In this document: piece by piece, positions 32,801-45,399 of the stretch
How positions within the stretch are numbered: position 1 is the stretch's first letter
Layout: every line of letters starts with the position of its first letter
NCBI RefSeq assembly: GCF_051020765.1
Contig: NC_134941.1
Coordinates: 682,001-746,000 of the forward strand
Source of the DNA: Lasioglossum baleicum
Lineage: Eukaryota > Arthropoda > Insecta > Hymenoptera > Halictidae
Direction: 5' to 3'
DNA length: 64,000 nt
The notes under the pieces: generated by a model
The model's database searches: none
What the model was told of the DNA's origin: nothing
The model's input: the letters and a program-made list of their open reading frames with translations, nothing else
Program-made: the position numbers and the translations under genes

Positions 32801-33510
32801 GGAGTGACTGTATAAAACTTATTCTTGGTCTTCCATTAGATCATGAAATATGCTACGGAAATTCGACCGAATTTTTGATTGACATCCTTTACACAAACCT
32901 TGGGGGAGAGGGTAGCACACAGCGTTGTTGACTTTTACTTGACATTCAAGCACAGAGAGTTCTGTAGAGAAGCTCTCGAACTATCGGCATACGAGTCCGC
33001 CATTATTTTCTCAGGAAGCTCTGGTAGACAGGAAAACGAAATCCGAAACTTTCGTCTCCAGACCGTCTAACAACCACCTTATCGGAGGAAATCGTGTCTA
33101 AACATGAGCTACTAGGCTGTCAGCTGCCACGGACAATGTTCTTCATAATATTGATTTTCTGTTCCGTGCTATAAATCTTAGCAAACGCAAAAAGGTTAAA
33201 ATCCGCAAATGGAATAAAGTTCAGGGGTATCGATCATGCTTAGTCAGTTATACATATAAATAATGCACGAAAAATAAGAAAACCTTAAAAGACGGTTGTG
33301 AAAGTAAAAAGATTGGAAGATAATAATAATTACAATTCAGGCAACGAAACTTTTGAAAATACACGTTCCGAAATTATTATTTCTTGTGTTAAATTCGTTC
33401 GTTCAAAATTGCTTTAAATAAACACCTGAATATATTTAAACATTTTATTTACGATGATTTTGAACCTATTATTAAATTTAATCTCCCTTAGTGTAGAAAT
33501 ACTAAATCTA
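32800..33510. other. Unassigned stretch
   Basis: No gene or repeat recognised; overlapping short frames at 32720-33070 show no motif. Confidence 0.35.
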
Positions 33511-33516
33511 TCACTA

Positions 33517-33810
33517 AGAAGAAACACAAAATAAAATTAATTTATTTTTGAACGCTTTCCATCAATCAATAAAGAGAACAAAACATAATATTAATTTTAT
33601 TTTGTGTTTCTTCTTATTGATAGATGGAAAATTGTCACGATAAGGAAGATTAAAATATAATTGCGATGTCTTTTAATGCATTATTAATTTTAATTTTCCT
33701 CAATGTGACAATACTCCATCTGTCAATAAGAAGAAACACAAAATGAAATTATTTTATTTTTGAACGCATTCCATCAATCAATAAAGAGAACAAAACATAA
33801 TATTAATTAA
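33517..33810. repeat. Direct and inverted repeats, AGAAGAAACACAAAAT
   Basis: A block of about 80 bp (33518-33596) recurs at 33730-33808 in the same direction. The start of the block also occurs inverted near 33597-33630. Possibly a decayed MITE. Confidence 0.65.
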
Positions 33811-34371
33811 TTTTTGAAATGAGTAATACGGTTGGCGCTTTCCACACGAGAGAGAAAGCTAGAAGGGAGGGTGTTTAACATTTTTCCGGTAACCCTTCGA
33901 ATCAACCGAGCATGCATCCTGTGTAATCCTTCTGCCACTTCTTTGTTCAAGCCAAGTACTCGGTACTCATGCAAGCGATATAACAGCTCTTTTCAAAATA
34001 AAATTAAATTATTGTACAATCATTAACATTGTGAGAAAAACAAGAAAATGAGTAGATTAAAACTTTACGCTCTACACAATACGTATTGTATACATTTAAT
34101 TTAAAGCTTTTTCAACGTACGCGAAATAATTGTTTAATCATTTCTATACAGAGAGATGTACATGGACAAAAACAAAATAATATTTTACTTTCGGACGTAA
34201 CAATTTCGATGGGTCAATAATAAGGAGTGAAATATAATGACAAGTTTCTATTTATATTTTCTATAAATTTTCTGAGAATGAACGTAAAATGCTTATGGTT
34301 TTATAATAGCAGCTTTGGTCTAATATAAACTTTCTTTCAATATTTGGAATTTGGAAATATTTATAATATTT
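33811..34371. other. Unassigned stretch
   Basis: AT-rich, no recognised element or exon. Confidence 0.3.
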
Positions 34372-35558
34372 ATTTTTAAAACAAATTAATCAGATGCTCA
34401 TAAAATTGTTTTCTTTTTAATATCTTCTAAATTATTAACCGCATCGAAAAATATGTTCGACAAAACCTGGAGATCTCAACAGGCTGCGTCTTTTATGTCG
34501 TATTACTTTTTCGTAAAACAAATACTTTTCGAGCAAATTGAGAAAAATATAGGACCAAAGTCAAACATTTTTTCTAAAATTTGAAAATTGTATATAAATA
34601 AACATTAATGAAAAATCTGTATTTCTTGTTCCAATTTACATATATGTATTTCTTTTATTAAAAGTGAAAAATATTTTGTAATTCAAAATTTTTAAAATGA
34701 GATAGAACGATGATTTTTTTTAAATTAAAGCTGAAATATTGCAGAATATAGGAACATATATAGATTATGGTATGAACGTTTTTAACCTTAAAAATCCTAG
34801 AAATATACGCAATTTCCAGGAAAATAATATGCAATTTAAAAAAACAAGTTCCGCAAATTCAAAAAACGAAATTCACATCTCCGTTAATATTAATTGATAC
34901 AAGATAATGAAAACACTTCAATATTAAAATTCTAGGAAATAATTTTTTTATTTTGGTCCGACATTTCTCCCAATTTTGTCGAAAACTATTTGTTTTACGA
35001 AAAAAAAGTAATACAACATAAAAGACGCAGCCTGTTGAGATCTCTAGGTTTTGTCGAACAAATTTTTCGATGCGGTTAATAATTTAGAAGATATTCGAAA
35101 AAAACGATTTTAAGAGCATTTCATTAATTATTATTTTAATGTTTAAGAACTTTGGGTAACGTTTTCCCGTTACCCGATCGAGCTCAAACTTTGCACAGAT
35201 TTTTGTTTTTTTAATTGGAACAAACCTGGGGGTGCTGTAAAAAAATTCAAAAGTCTAAAATAACGAACATTTTTTAACCTTGAAAATCCCAGAAATATAT
35301 GCAATTTCGTAAATATTAATTGATAAAAGATAATAAAAACATACTTCAATTTTGAAATTTCAGGAAAAAATTTTTTTATTTTGGTCCGACATTTTTCCCA
35401 ATTTTCTCGAAAACTATTTGTTTTATGAAAAAAGTAATACAACATAAAAGACGCAGCCTGTTGAGATCTCTAGATTTTGTCCCACATATTTTTCGATGCG
35501 GTTAATAATTTAGAAGATATTCGAAAAACGATTTTATGAGCATTTCATTAATTATCAC

Positions 35559-35761
35559 TAGACTGCGGATTTTTTGCATTTATAACAAAAATGAATAGGT
35601 GTAATTTAAAATAGCAAAAATGTTAGAAAAATATAAACGTACTATTATGTATTATTGTTAACCTACTAAACATAATAGAAAAGTAAATAAATTTCTATTT
35701 CACTTCGGTTTGTTGCAATTCTGGTAAGAAATTTTTATTTTGCATAAAAATCCGCAGTCTG
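35559..35761. mobile_element. hAT-type MITE, copy 5
   Basis: Ends TAGACTGCGGAT and inverse AATCCGCAGTCTG; exact 8-bp duplication ATTATCAC at 35551-35558 and 35762-35769. Confidence 0.85.
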
Positions 35762-35766
35762 ATTAT

Positions 35767-36533
35767 CACTGTCCAACAGCCAAAAAGGATTTCGATTCTC
35801 ACTATGCAATTCTGATAGAGTTTGTTGGGCTGATTCCGAATCTGTCCTTAATTTTTCTCCCAGATGCACAGTTTTTGAGAAATTTTAGTTTGAAAAAATG
35901 ACATATTTTTCAACTTTGAACAAATATTCTGTGATGTTATTATAAAAGATATTGAATTGATCTTTACAGAAAAAGATTCCTTAAACTTTCCCGAATACAG
36001 TGATATCCAATATTAATACATTATGATTGTTTAAACATGTTTAAACAATGATTAAAGACGGAGAGACTCCAATTTTGCACCAATTTTTGAGGATATTTTT
36101 CAAAAACAAACGAAAAAAACGTCGACCATGCAAACTTGAAATGGTAGTTTCTCAAGATAAAAGTCTGCTCTATCGCGTAGTATAGTTCGATTTTCCGCTG
36201 GGCCCTTATTTTTTGAGATAAATTCAAAAATATCGTCAAAAATTGGTGCAGAAGTGCTGTCTTTCTGTCTTTAATGGTCGTTTAAACATGTTTAAACAAT
36301 CATAATGTATTAATATTGGATATCACTGTATTCGGGAAAGTTTAAGGAATCTTTTTCTGTAAAGATCAATTCAATATCTTTTATAATATAATAACATCAC
36401 AGAATATTTGTTCAAAGTTGAAAAATATGTCATTTTTTCAAACTCAAATTTCTCAAAAACTGTGCGTCTATAGGAGAAAAATTAAGGACAGATTCGGAAT
36501 CAGCGCAAAAAACTCTGTAATAATTGCATAGTG
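35767..36533. mobile_element. CACTGTCC foldback family, copy C (truncated)
   Basis: Left end CACTGTCCAACAGCC intact next to the hAT-type MITE. The GC-rich core is missing and the right terminus is lost at 36533, where sequence of the host element resumes. Confidence 0.75.
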
Positions 36534-36659
36534 AGTTTTCCCGTTATCCGATCGAGCTCAAACTTCGCACAGATTTTTGTTTTATTAATTGGAACAAACG
36601 TGGGGGGGTGCTGTAAAAAAATTCAAAAGTCTAAAATAAGAGCCAGCCTACTGTTCACT

Positions 36660-37915
36660 ATTTTGCGGCGTATTGCTAAACCTTATTGTTATAGTGAACT
36701 TTAATTCTCACATTTCACTCGCCTTAGTATGTACGCTTTATTTAAACGTGACGGCGACGTAGGTCTTATTTAGCATTTATATTTTATCGGTTTCCAAGAA
36801 ACTGACGTCCTTCAATTCACCTCGTAATTCCAACATACGTATGTGTATCGATTTCCTGTCACGATTAGTTTTAACTTGGCTTTGAGAATAATTGATCCTC
36901 CCAGAAGATTTTCGGTTCCTTGAAATGATTGAGTTGTTCACAGGCGAGCAACAGGCGTAACAACGTTATCACTGACGAGATATTAATCGCTGGCGTCGTG
37001 ATAATATCAATTTCATGTCTCATCATCCGCGGGGTACATGTACTACGTCATGCACCTGTAAGTGCGTCATGTTTCAGCCATCTAATTCCCGCGATGCAGA
37101 CCACATTGCATTTCGATTACAAGCAGAAATTGCCAGGACAGGCCTGTCCGAACCACTGTTCGTACATGCCACTTCTGGCGAGCCATGTGCCAAAAATCTC
37201 AAACTAGCGAAATCACGTCCTAACAGAGGTAAAGTCTCGCGGTGGGGTTTGTGAGCGAGTCAATGTCATGCATCCCATTACCGTACAATCCCAGCATAAT
37301 CTAATTCCCACGATGTATTTTACTACCACAAAGCCACAGCTCCCCACTCGTTTATGGCCTTGACTCTTCGCACCTGTTGCCTGATTCGCGAAACTCAAAA
37401 AGAGCTGTGATTCGCGGAAGTTCCATTTACACACTGAGAGCCTAAAATGAGTATATACCCTATACATATGAGATTCTACATTATATTTACAAGATATTTC
37501 GCAGAAACCAAAGTTGTGATGTTGTAGTACATGGTATTTCTAGTGTCACAATCGTGTATAAACACACATCTTACAATTAGTGAATTACGTTTCCAATGTT
37601 TTGTAAATAAATGCCTATCTGAAGTAGGTTTGTGGCGACTGTAGCGACACTCACCATTGTGAAGTTGGCGTTGTATTTAAATGTTTAAAAAACGTTATTT
37701 TCTTGTCTTTGACAAAATACAATTTGTTTAATCAATAGTCTGCCATTGAAGAAGTAGGATTTAAAATATTGTGATCAAAGAATTTAATTCTATTAAAATT
37801 TTGTTAATAAACTTCAGCCTAATTTATTTATTCGAATCTCTAATATAAATTCCCTAGAGATTACCAAAGGTTTCTCACGAACGCGTCAAAAGTGAATATA
37901 CGCAGCAAAAGTAGT
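36660..37915. other. Unassigned stretch
   Basis: Moderate GC, looks single-copy within the window. Short open frames at 36929-37254 lack any motif I recognise. Could be a host intron or intergenic DNA. Confidence 0.35.
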
Positions 37916-38354
37916 TACGGTGGAGTAGGGTAAGTGCGCTCTAGTTTTTGCAAAGTTGGACTTTAAACCTAAACTGATGTGTTTTCAGTCTGGTATGTAA
38001 AAACTTAACGTTCTTGGTGTCAAACTCTTGCCACAGTTATTACTGACGAATTAGTATTATGCAGGATTCTAATTTTGCTTGAAAATTATCATTTTGATAG
38101 GATATTGTACGAAGTGTCAACTACTACGCACTTGCCCCGAAAATGGGGCAAGAGCGTCTCTGAGAGATCAGAATGCTTTCAAACCTTGTTTCAAGTGCTA
38201 CGGGGCAAGAAAAGAATAATTAACCATAAATGCTATAAAATGCTTCTTACTGCATTAAATTATATTGTTTAGTTTTATAGTTATCCATTTCTAAGCAAAC
38301 AAGTACTTTTATGCTGAAATATGAAAGGGGATACAGTGATATTAAAAGAAAGTT

Positions 38355-38963
38355 TGTAACGCGACGAGGAACGAGACAACCCCAAGGGTGCCAATCCGCC
38401 TCGGCACTACCCTGAGATTAAGAAAAGAATCGCGCCGCGACCGAATGTTCTAGAAGGCCGCATGTTCGAGAAACTTCTAAAATCCCTAACAACGCCCAAA
38501 CAAGGGTTAGCAACGACTAGTATAAATAGCGGTAGACGATCGCGGAGAAATCACTTTTGCTGCGCCTGTGGGAGAGGACGAGGTAAGACCACGACCGCCC
38601 ATAGGTTAGGGAGAGTACGAAGCAATGCTATCGGACGCCCGGCAGCTCAGGAGAGGACAGGGGTTGCACCTGGACGCCTCTCTGGATAAATGGGAGAGGA
38701 CGGCCATGAAGGCCGGCCGCCCGCCGAGAGGAAAGAACAGGGCAGCTTCCTGGCCGCCTGAAAGTAGGTTCACCAGGTTACTCTGTACGTCTTGGAGAGG
38801 ACGGCCATGAAGGCCGGCCGCCGAGCTTATAGAGGACACCTGGTGAATCCGAGTCGTCGTCGTTTTCCCAATAGGAGAGTACGGTTGAAATAAACCGGAC
38901 GCCTGTTTGGGAAAACCTTTTATTAGTAAAATTATTTTAATCTTTCGTTGCTAACCTTCTTCA
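38355..38963 (+). mobile_element. Solo LTR
   Basis: 609 bp starting TGTAACGCGACGAGG and ending CTAACCTTCTTCA, with an exact 5-bp duplication AAGTT at 38350-38354 and 38964-38968. TATAAATAG at 38521 and AATAAA near 38889 are placed like a promoter and polyadenylation signal. A GC-rich phrase GAGAGGACGGCCATGAAGGC occurs twice (38693, 38792). No internal retroelement sequence adjoins it, so it is a recombination product of an LTR retrotransposon, probably Ty3/gypsy-type by duplication length. Confidence 0.82.
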
Positions 38964-39826
38964 AAGTTTTATTGTAAATTTTACGAAAACTTTCGATGTA
39001 TGAAACTAATAGGAAAATATATTCTTTGTTCAGAGAGAAATCCCAATTCCTATTCCTTGCGATACGAGAGAGAGAACCTGTTCCTACTAGTATGTCGGAT
39101 CCTACAAGTTTAAAAATGCTTTCGAACCTTGTTTCAGGGGGGTGCTACGGGGCAAGAAAAGAATTATTATCGAGCCTGCTATAAAATGCTTTTTATTGCA
39201 TTAAATATATTGTTTAGTTTTATAGTTACCCATACAGTACGCACTTACCCCACCGTGATAGTACGCACTTGCCCAGTGCAGTAATATTGACGGGGCAAGT
39301 ACATCTTAGTGTTTTCCTCAATAAATTTTAAAAAATACAATAAAAACGGTTTATTTAATGTAAACCTACATCAATATTCGTTGTACTTACCTAAAATAAC
39401 AACACAGAATATATTAATAACTTGTAAACACTACTGCACGTTCAGGGTAACCTCAAAGTTGTACCTCGCACGTGACTGTTCGGAATTGGTTGACTTAAGC
39501 GAGGAAAACACTAACTTATACTACATTCATAAATACAAGCTAGAGAAATTTCGTTCACATTACACTCCTCAAAAGAATTAAGGGATCACTTGTGCGAACC
39601 CGAACAATTGCTCCCACTTTACGTGATCAAAACTCCGAAAAAATTTTTATCTCTCATCGATATCGTTAAACAATGGTTTGAAAGCCTAAAACCTCTAGTT
39701 TCAGATGCTCTGTTTCAAATTGTTGATATGTTGGTTTTTTACGAAGTTACAGCGAGATGAAGACAACATTAACGGTTAACAAAAATGTTGTGCAACTTTG
39801 GAACATCACACGGACAAAATCAAAAA

Positions 39827-40337
39827 GATCTACGGGAAATGGTATATAGTAGCATGTTAAAAAAAATTTTTTTCCGCGCGTGGTACTGGAGAAACCACAT
39901 TTTCTTGAAATGCTACATGTTTAACGAATTTTCTCAACGTTAAAAAACGTTCGTACCATAATCTCAATATTTTTCCCATATTCTGCAAAGGTTCAGCTTT
40001 AATTTTAAAAAAATTTCATCGCTCTACCACATTTCTATCGAAAGTTCTTTGATTTTGAATCGAGTTTGGTCCAAATTTTCCGCGGCGCACAGTGAAATCT
40101 GTGTAAAAATCAAAGAACTTTCGATAGAAATGAGATAGAGCGATGAAATATTTTTTAAATAAAAGCTGAAACTTTGCAGAATATGGGATAATTATGGAGA
40201 TTGTGGTACGAACGGTTTTTAACCTTGAAAGAATTCGTTAAACTTGCACAACTTCAAGGAAATGGTGGTTTTTCCAAAACCACGCGCGGAAGAAATTTTT
40301 TTAAAATCTGCGAGACATCATTTCCCGTAGATTTTCT
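39827..40337. mobile_element. Foldback element, GATCTACGGGAAATG ends
   Basis: Arms of about 250 bp, centre near 40090 where CACAGTGAAATCTGTG lies. Contains ATCAAAGAACTTTCGATAG in both directions. A half copy is at 800-915 and related sequence lies near 34730-34800. Confidence 0.75.
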
Positions 40338-40417
40338 CACGCTGATTTCAAATCTGATCTCAAAATTTGTCTACGACCTCAAGATTTTGCAAGAAATCGA
40401 TCTCGCCAAATTTACCA

Positions 40418-41290
40418 CAGTGGGTAAAATCGACGTTCTAGCTGTTCACGCCTATTTCACCATTATTTCAATACATAAAGACCACATTAAATAGGTCGTT
40501 GGATTCGTCTTGCCGTCAGCTATAACATTATTGAATAAAAAATATATAGTTATAAATAAATAATGAAGGTGACCACAATCTTTTATTGAAAAAAAATTTT
40601 TTTGGAAATTTTTTGTATTGATATTTGTAAAAGACTGTGCACTGATTACTTTTTGTACGAAACATGTTTTTATCACATCACCGGAAATGTCTGAAAACTC
40701 GTGTGAATAATGAATAATTTGGCCACGATTTCGATCGAACTCACCACTGTGCGCGTGTCACGCGACGCTTTAAACTATCATAACTTCGGGTTCCCGGATT
40801 ATCCCGGATCTAAATTTTGCACGATCTTTTAGAGGAGATCTTGCCGAAAATGTTCCACTTTGTCAGACCATAGGAATCCCCGGGAATGACAACTTTATCC
40901 CTTGTCAAAGGTGAAAAACTTCGACGATTTTCCTTAGTTGATTAAATATTTTTTTTTATAACAAATTATGAACAATGATGTTTAGTTTCTGGTGCGTTCT
41001 CAACATAGATATACATTCTTCATATAAAAAAAAATTGGTCGCTTAATCTTCAGTAGGTTTTCCAGGACATCATTATGAAGAAAAGGAATTTTTTCGGTGA
41101 TAAATCGTATCTGAAAAAGTTTGATCTTTGAACGTTTATTGTAACGAGAGTTTTTAATAGCTTTAATTAATATTATCGTTTTCGAATGTAATAGACATTT
41201 AAGAAACATTGTGCATTCGTTAAAAATCGATATGAGGACTGAGTTTTTAGCCCGTGAACAGCTAGAACGTCGATTTTACCCACTGTGCGG
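40418..41290. mobile_element. ACAGTGGGTAAAATC element, copy 2
   Basis: About 870 bp closely matching the inner part of 8626-9694, including both ACAGTGGGTAAAATCGACGT ends. The outer AGGTCG ends are absent here, so the inner unit may be a separate element. Confidence 0.8.
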
Positions 41291-41814
41291 CGGTAGCGTA
41301 TTCAGAGATGTCAGGCAGCCGCTGTACGTGGCGCGCTAATTTCTGCGAAGCACTAACTTCAAACACAGCTGGCATAGGTGAAAAATTGTCGCAGCGAATT
41401 CATGGGGTATTCAATCGAATTGGCAGTACTTCTGCTTCAATCTGACGTTCGGATAATGGTATTACGATCATTTCTCGCCGAGATACAGCGAGTTAAAGGA
41501 AAAATGTAAATTGTTTATTTTTTAAGCATATTTTCTGAAACACCTGGTATATCGAAATGTTAATGAAATTGAAAAAACAAAAGGAGTGCCTTGAAGAGAA
41601 AGAAACGCTCTTCCTATTGCTTTTTTGCACAAGATTCTACGATAATTTTTTCGCTTTGTGGAGCCAGTTAAAGTTAAAAAGCCAACATTTACTTCAATGT
41701 TGAATAACTCGAATAAAAAAATCGCACAATATTCAACAACCACACAATTTACACAGGAAAGATAGCCCTTCGAAATCATATTAACGCGATTTATCAAAAA
41801 AATGTGTTGCTCCC
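41291..41814. other. Unassigned interior
   Basis: No gene recognised; a frame on the minus strand at 41522-41839 has no motif. Confidence 0.3.
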
Positions 41815-42289
41815 CGTGCGATGTTCCAAAGTTGCACAAAATTTTTGTTAACCGTCAATGTTGTCTTTATCTCGCTATAACTTTGTAATAAACCAACATA
41901 GCAACAATTTGAAACAGAGCATCTGAAACTAGAGGGTTCAGGCTTTCAAACCATTGTTTAACGATATCGATACGGAAATTTTTGACGGAGTTTTGATCAC
42001 GTAAAGTGGGATCAATTTTTCCGGTTCGCACAAGTGATCCCTTAATTCTTTTAAGGAGTGTATAATAAAAATATACATATATCCAATTAACGCACTTGCC
42101 CAATAGAAGTACTTACCCCACTCCACCTTAGTCTGTTATGAAAGATAGTCCAGTAAAGTGGTTTTCTAGAAGCAGTAATTTCTGAATGAACGTGAATTCG
42201 TGTAAATTTTCATCAGTGTTGATTACTTTGAAATTTATAGTCCATAAATAGAATTATGAGTGAAAAAACGTACATAAACTTCAGAAGAC

Positions 42290-43262
42290 ATGAGGAAACT
42301 TATTGTTCAATTAAGAAACGAAGGAAAATCATTTCAAGAAATAGGGAAAATTCTAAATCTTTGTCATGGAACTGTAAAAAAAAGACAATAGACAAGTATA
42401 AAGATACAAAAAGTGTAAAAAGAGAAAGTTAAATCAAATAGAAAATCGATTAATTACACGAATAGTGAAAGAAAATCCCACTACGAGTGCAGTTTCGTTA
42501 GCTCAAGAAATATCTGAAATACAACAAACATCTAAAGGGTGCGAGTACAATTTATAAATCATTAAATTCTCAAGGCATACATGGCCGTGTACCACGCAAG
42601 AAACCAGCGATAAGTGTAAAGAATCGCTTTTTGCGATTGCAATTCGCAGAAAAATTCATAAACAAACCACTCGAATTTTGGAACACCGTATTATTCACTG
42701 ATGAAAGGAAATTCGATATTTTTGGATGAAAAAGGCAATCAAAAATTTTGAGGAAAAAAATACGGAATTGGAACCGAAAAATCTTGTTAGTACCGTCAAG
42801 CACGGCGGTGGAAATGGTTTGGGGTAGCATGGCAGCCTCTGGAGTCGGGAAATTAACTTTTATTAACAATACGATGGGTAGATTTCAATATCTAAATATT
42901 TTAAGGACAAATTTAGCTGGAAGTGTTAGAAGAGTTCAGTTCCCAGATTCGTGGATCATTCAGCAAGATCATCGAGATCTTAAACATACAGCAAAGATTG
43001 TTAAGGATTAGTTGCAACAGAATGCTCCAAATCAACTAAATTCTCCATCGCAATCCCCAGATCTTAATGTAATAGAGAATTTCTGGGAAATATTAGATTT
43101 GAACTTACGCCAAATAAAAGTTACGAATAAGGAAAACCTTAAAATCGAACTACTAAAAGTATGGATTGATAATTCTGTTTCAACAACCCGCAAGTTGGTG
43201 GAATCCATGCCAAGACGATTAGCTGGCGCAATTAAAGCTAAAGGTGGACCAACAAAGTATGA
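42290..43262 (+). pseudogene. Second Tc1-type transposase, inactivated
   Basis: Begins MRKLIVQLRNEGKSFQEIGK, the first helix-turn-helix domain, followed after a stop and frame change by 'NQIENRLITRIVKENPTTSA'. The catalytic region has FTDERKF near 42700, QQDHRDLKHTA near 42965 and DLNVIENFW near 43065; about 35 positions separate the second D from the E. A TAG at 43009-43011 splits the frame between them. The last part ends with ESMPRRLAGAIKAKGGPTKY, the standard Tc1 C-terminus, but the usual stop is lost. It is not the same family as the 27617 element. I could not find convincing terminal repeats around it; the element limits lie somewhere in 42128-43560. Confidence 0.85.
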
Positions 43263-43559
43263 AATGTATGTAATTTTATTAATAAATGAAGATAAATCAT
43301 TCTTAACTAGTTGTGTATACACACTTTTGATTCATATTTTTACAAATCCTCAACTCTGTATTTTATATGTATATTTTATATATTGTATCTCAATGTTATT
43401 TATTAGATTGAATTACTTCTTCTGCATTTAATTACGATCAATCTACACTTTGTGTTTTTCAAATAACTTTTCCATTAATGTAACGCATATCTAATGATTG
43501 TTAGTTCATAAGCCATAAATGCATAAACATTCGTCTAGTGATAATGGTATAACTCTCAA

Positions 43560-44216
43560 AGCACAAGAGCAGAAATGTCGCCTTTAAGTTCTCCGCTCTT
43601 GTTGGGACATCTCTTAATTTGAACCGACTTCTAAAAACAGGGTTCTTGTAAAGAAATAAGGCTCTCAAAATAAATCTGAACCATTGTGCTGCTGATATTT
43701 GCCTCTTTCGACTAACGACTTTGCCGATCACTGTTTTAGGGTCAAAGTCTTCTCGTGTTTAGGTCTTCGACCAGAGAGTCAACGAAAACGGAGGAATATT
43801 TATTGTTGGTAAAATGCTCATATAAACCTGCGCAGTGTCATCTGCTGCCGGTGCAGTGTAGTTTTCAAGAGCTAACAATAAGAGCTTATACACATAGTCT
43901 TACATATATTTGCCCTCGTGATAAGATCAGGCACTGTGAGTATGGCACTATCTCAGATATCGTCGTCGTTCGATCTCTACGCGATCAAAAACTCACAGAT
44001 AGCTACGATCCTCCCACTTTTATGGTTTTGCTTATCATATCTGGTCATCAAGCTCGTGAGCCCCGACGGAGGTGAAAGACCTACTTGAACGGATCCGCAC
44101 TAGGACATTGTTGCACCTGGCAACGTCGTAAAACGTTCAATTATAACACAGAATTACTTAATCGCATCTATTTCACAGAACAATGGTAATTCAATGATAC
44201 TGACACATGCATATGA
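43560..44216. other. Unassigned stretch
   Basis: No exon or element recognised. A 106-codon frame at 43755-44075 has no motif and no supporting splice sites that I can see. Confidence 0.3.
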
Positions 44217-44327
44217 CCAGACTGTGACTTTATGCATTCATAATGAAAATGAGGAGGTGTAATCACGGAACAAAAATAACAGTTATTCTAAAATTTTCTA
44301 CGATAAAAATCATTAATAAGAAGTTGA
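44217..44327. mobile_element. hAT-type MITE fragment
   Basis: Begins near CAGACTGTGACTTTATGCAT, the family start, but no right end is present before the next element. Confidence 0.5.
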
Positions 44328-44330
44328 TTA

Positions 44331-45399
44331 CACTGTCCAACAAATTTCAACTTTTTTTATGATTTCAATATACTGTTGGGTCCTTCTTATAGAGTTTTTT
44401 GCGCTGATTCCGAATCTGTCCTTTCTTTTTCTCCTATACGCACAGTTTTTGAGGAACATGGCTTTGAAAAAAAACATATTTTTCAAATTTAAATAAATTT
44501 TGTGATGTTATTATAAAAGATATTGAATTGTTCTTTGCAGAAAAAGATTCTGTAGACTTTCCCGAATACAGTGATATCCAACATTAATACATTATGATTG
44601 TTTAAACATGCTGAAGCAATTATTAAAGACGGAGAGACACCACTTTTGCACCAATTTTTGAGGATATTTTTCGAATTATCTCAAAAAATAAGGGTCCAGC
44701 GGATAATCGAACTATACCACGCGATAGAGCAGACTTTTATCTTGAGAAACCCCCCTTTAAAGTTTGCATGGTCGACGTTTTTTTCGAACCAGAAAGCAAA
44801 ATATCGTCGCCCGACATGAGTTTCCGCCAGTGCGCTCGGAACGGGATACGGCGCCGGGCGCAGCGACGGGATACGGAGCGGCGAACGACCGTTCTGGTGG
44901 TGAGCGCCACTGGTGACAACTCATGTCGGGCGAAGATATTTTGCTTTCTGGTTCGAAAAAAACGTCGACGTTACAAACTTGATAGGGTGGTTTCTCAAGA
45001 TAAAAGTCTGCTCTATCGAGTGGTATAATTCGATTTTCCGCTGGACCCTAATTTTTTGAGATAAATTGAAAAATATCCTCAAAAATTGGTGCAAAAGTGG
45101 CGTCTCTCCGTCTTTAATGATCGTTTAAACATGTTTAAACAATCGTAATGTATTAATATTGTATATTACTGTATTCGGAAAAGTTTAAGGAATCTTTTTC
45201 TGTAAAGATCAATTCAATATCTTTTATAATAACATCACAATATTTGTTTAAAGTTGAAAAATGTGTTTTTTTTCAAAGCCATGTTTCTCAAAAACTGTGC
45301 GTATAGGAGAAAAATTAAGGACAGATTCGGAATCAGTGCAATAAACTCTATAAGAAGGACCCAACAGTATATTGAAAACAAATTTGGTGTTGGACAGTG
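44331..45399. mobile_element. CACTGTCC foldback family, copy D
   Basis: 1069 bp, flanked by TTA (44328-44330, 45400-45402). More diverged from copies B and E than they are from each other. GC-rich core 44815-44930. Confidence 0.82.

Larger units (their letters stand above)
34372..36655. mobile_element. GGCTGG-ended composite element
   Basis: A module with AAAAGACGCAGCCTGTTGAG occurs twice in the same direction (34960-35110, 35380-35535) and once inverted (34430-34560). The terminal segment CCGATCGAGCTCAAACTT is at 35175 and again at 36549, the latter leading to 'aataagagccagccta', which resembles the terminus of 24645-26967. A hAT-type MITE and a CACTGTCC copy sit inside. Confidence 0.55.
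39560..42065. repeat. Large inverted-repeat unit
   Basis: 39560-39815 and 41815-42065 are inverted copies (GGGATCACTTGTGCGAACC and CGGTTCGCACAAGTGATCCC; GGTTTGAAAGCCT and its inverse). The 2-kb interior is made of other repeats. Confidence 0.75.
37919..42127. mobile_element. GGTGGAGTRGGGTAAGT element, composite
   Basis: Left end GGTGGAGTAGGGTAAGTGCG, right end the inverse of AGGTGGAGTGGGGTAAGTAC, with TTA outside each (one extra C on the left). The phrases CGCACTTGCCC and GGGGCAAG recur inside (38130, 38205, 39150, 39250-39295). The block at 38170-38285 is duplicated at 39105-39235. It contains a solo LTR and at least two foldback units. Confidence 0.5.

Noticed and set aside
36929..37254. 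Two overlapping frames of 79-92 codons
   Set aside because: No recognisable family and strongly overlapping in different frames.
43500..43545. GCATAAACATTCGTCTAG as a hAT-type MITE end
   Set aside because: Resembles the family end only partly and lacks a partner and a duplication.
42128..43560. Terminal inverted repeats of the second Tc1 element
   Set aside because: No pair of TA-bordered ends matched well enough; limits left open.
43755..44075. 106-codon open frame
   Set aside because: No motif, no splice support, composition like its surroundings.
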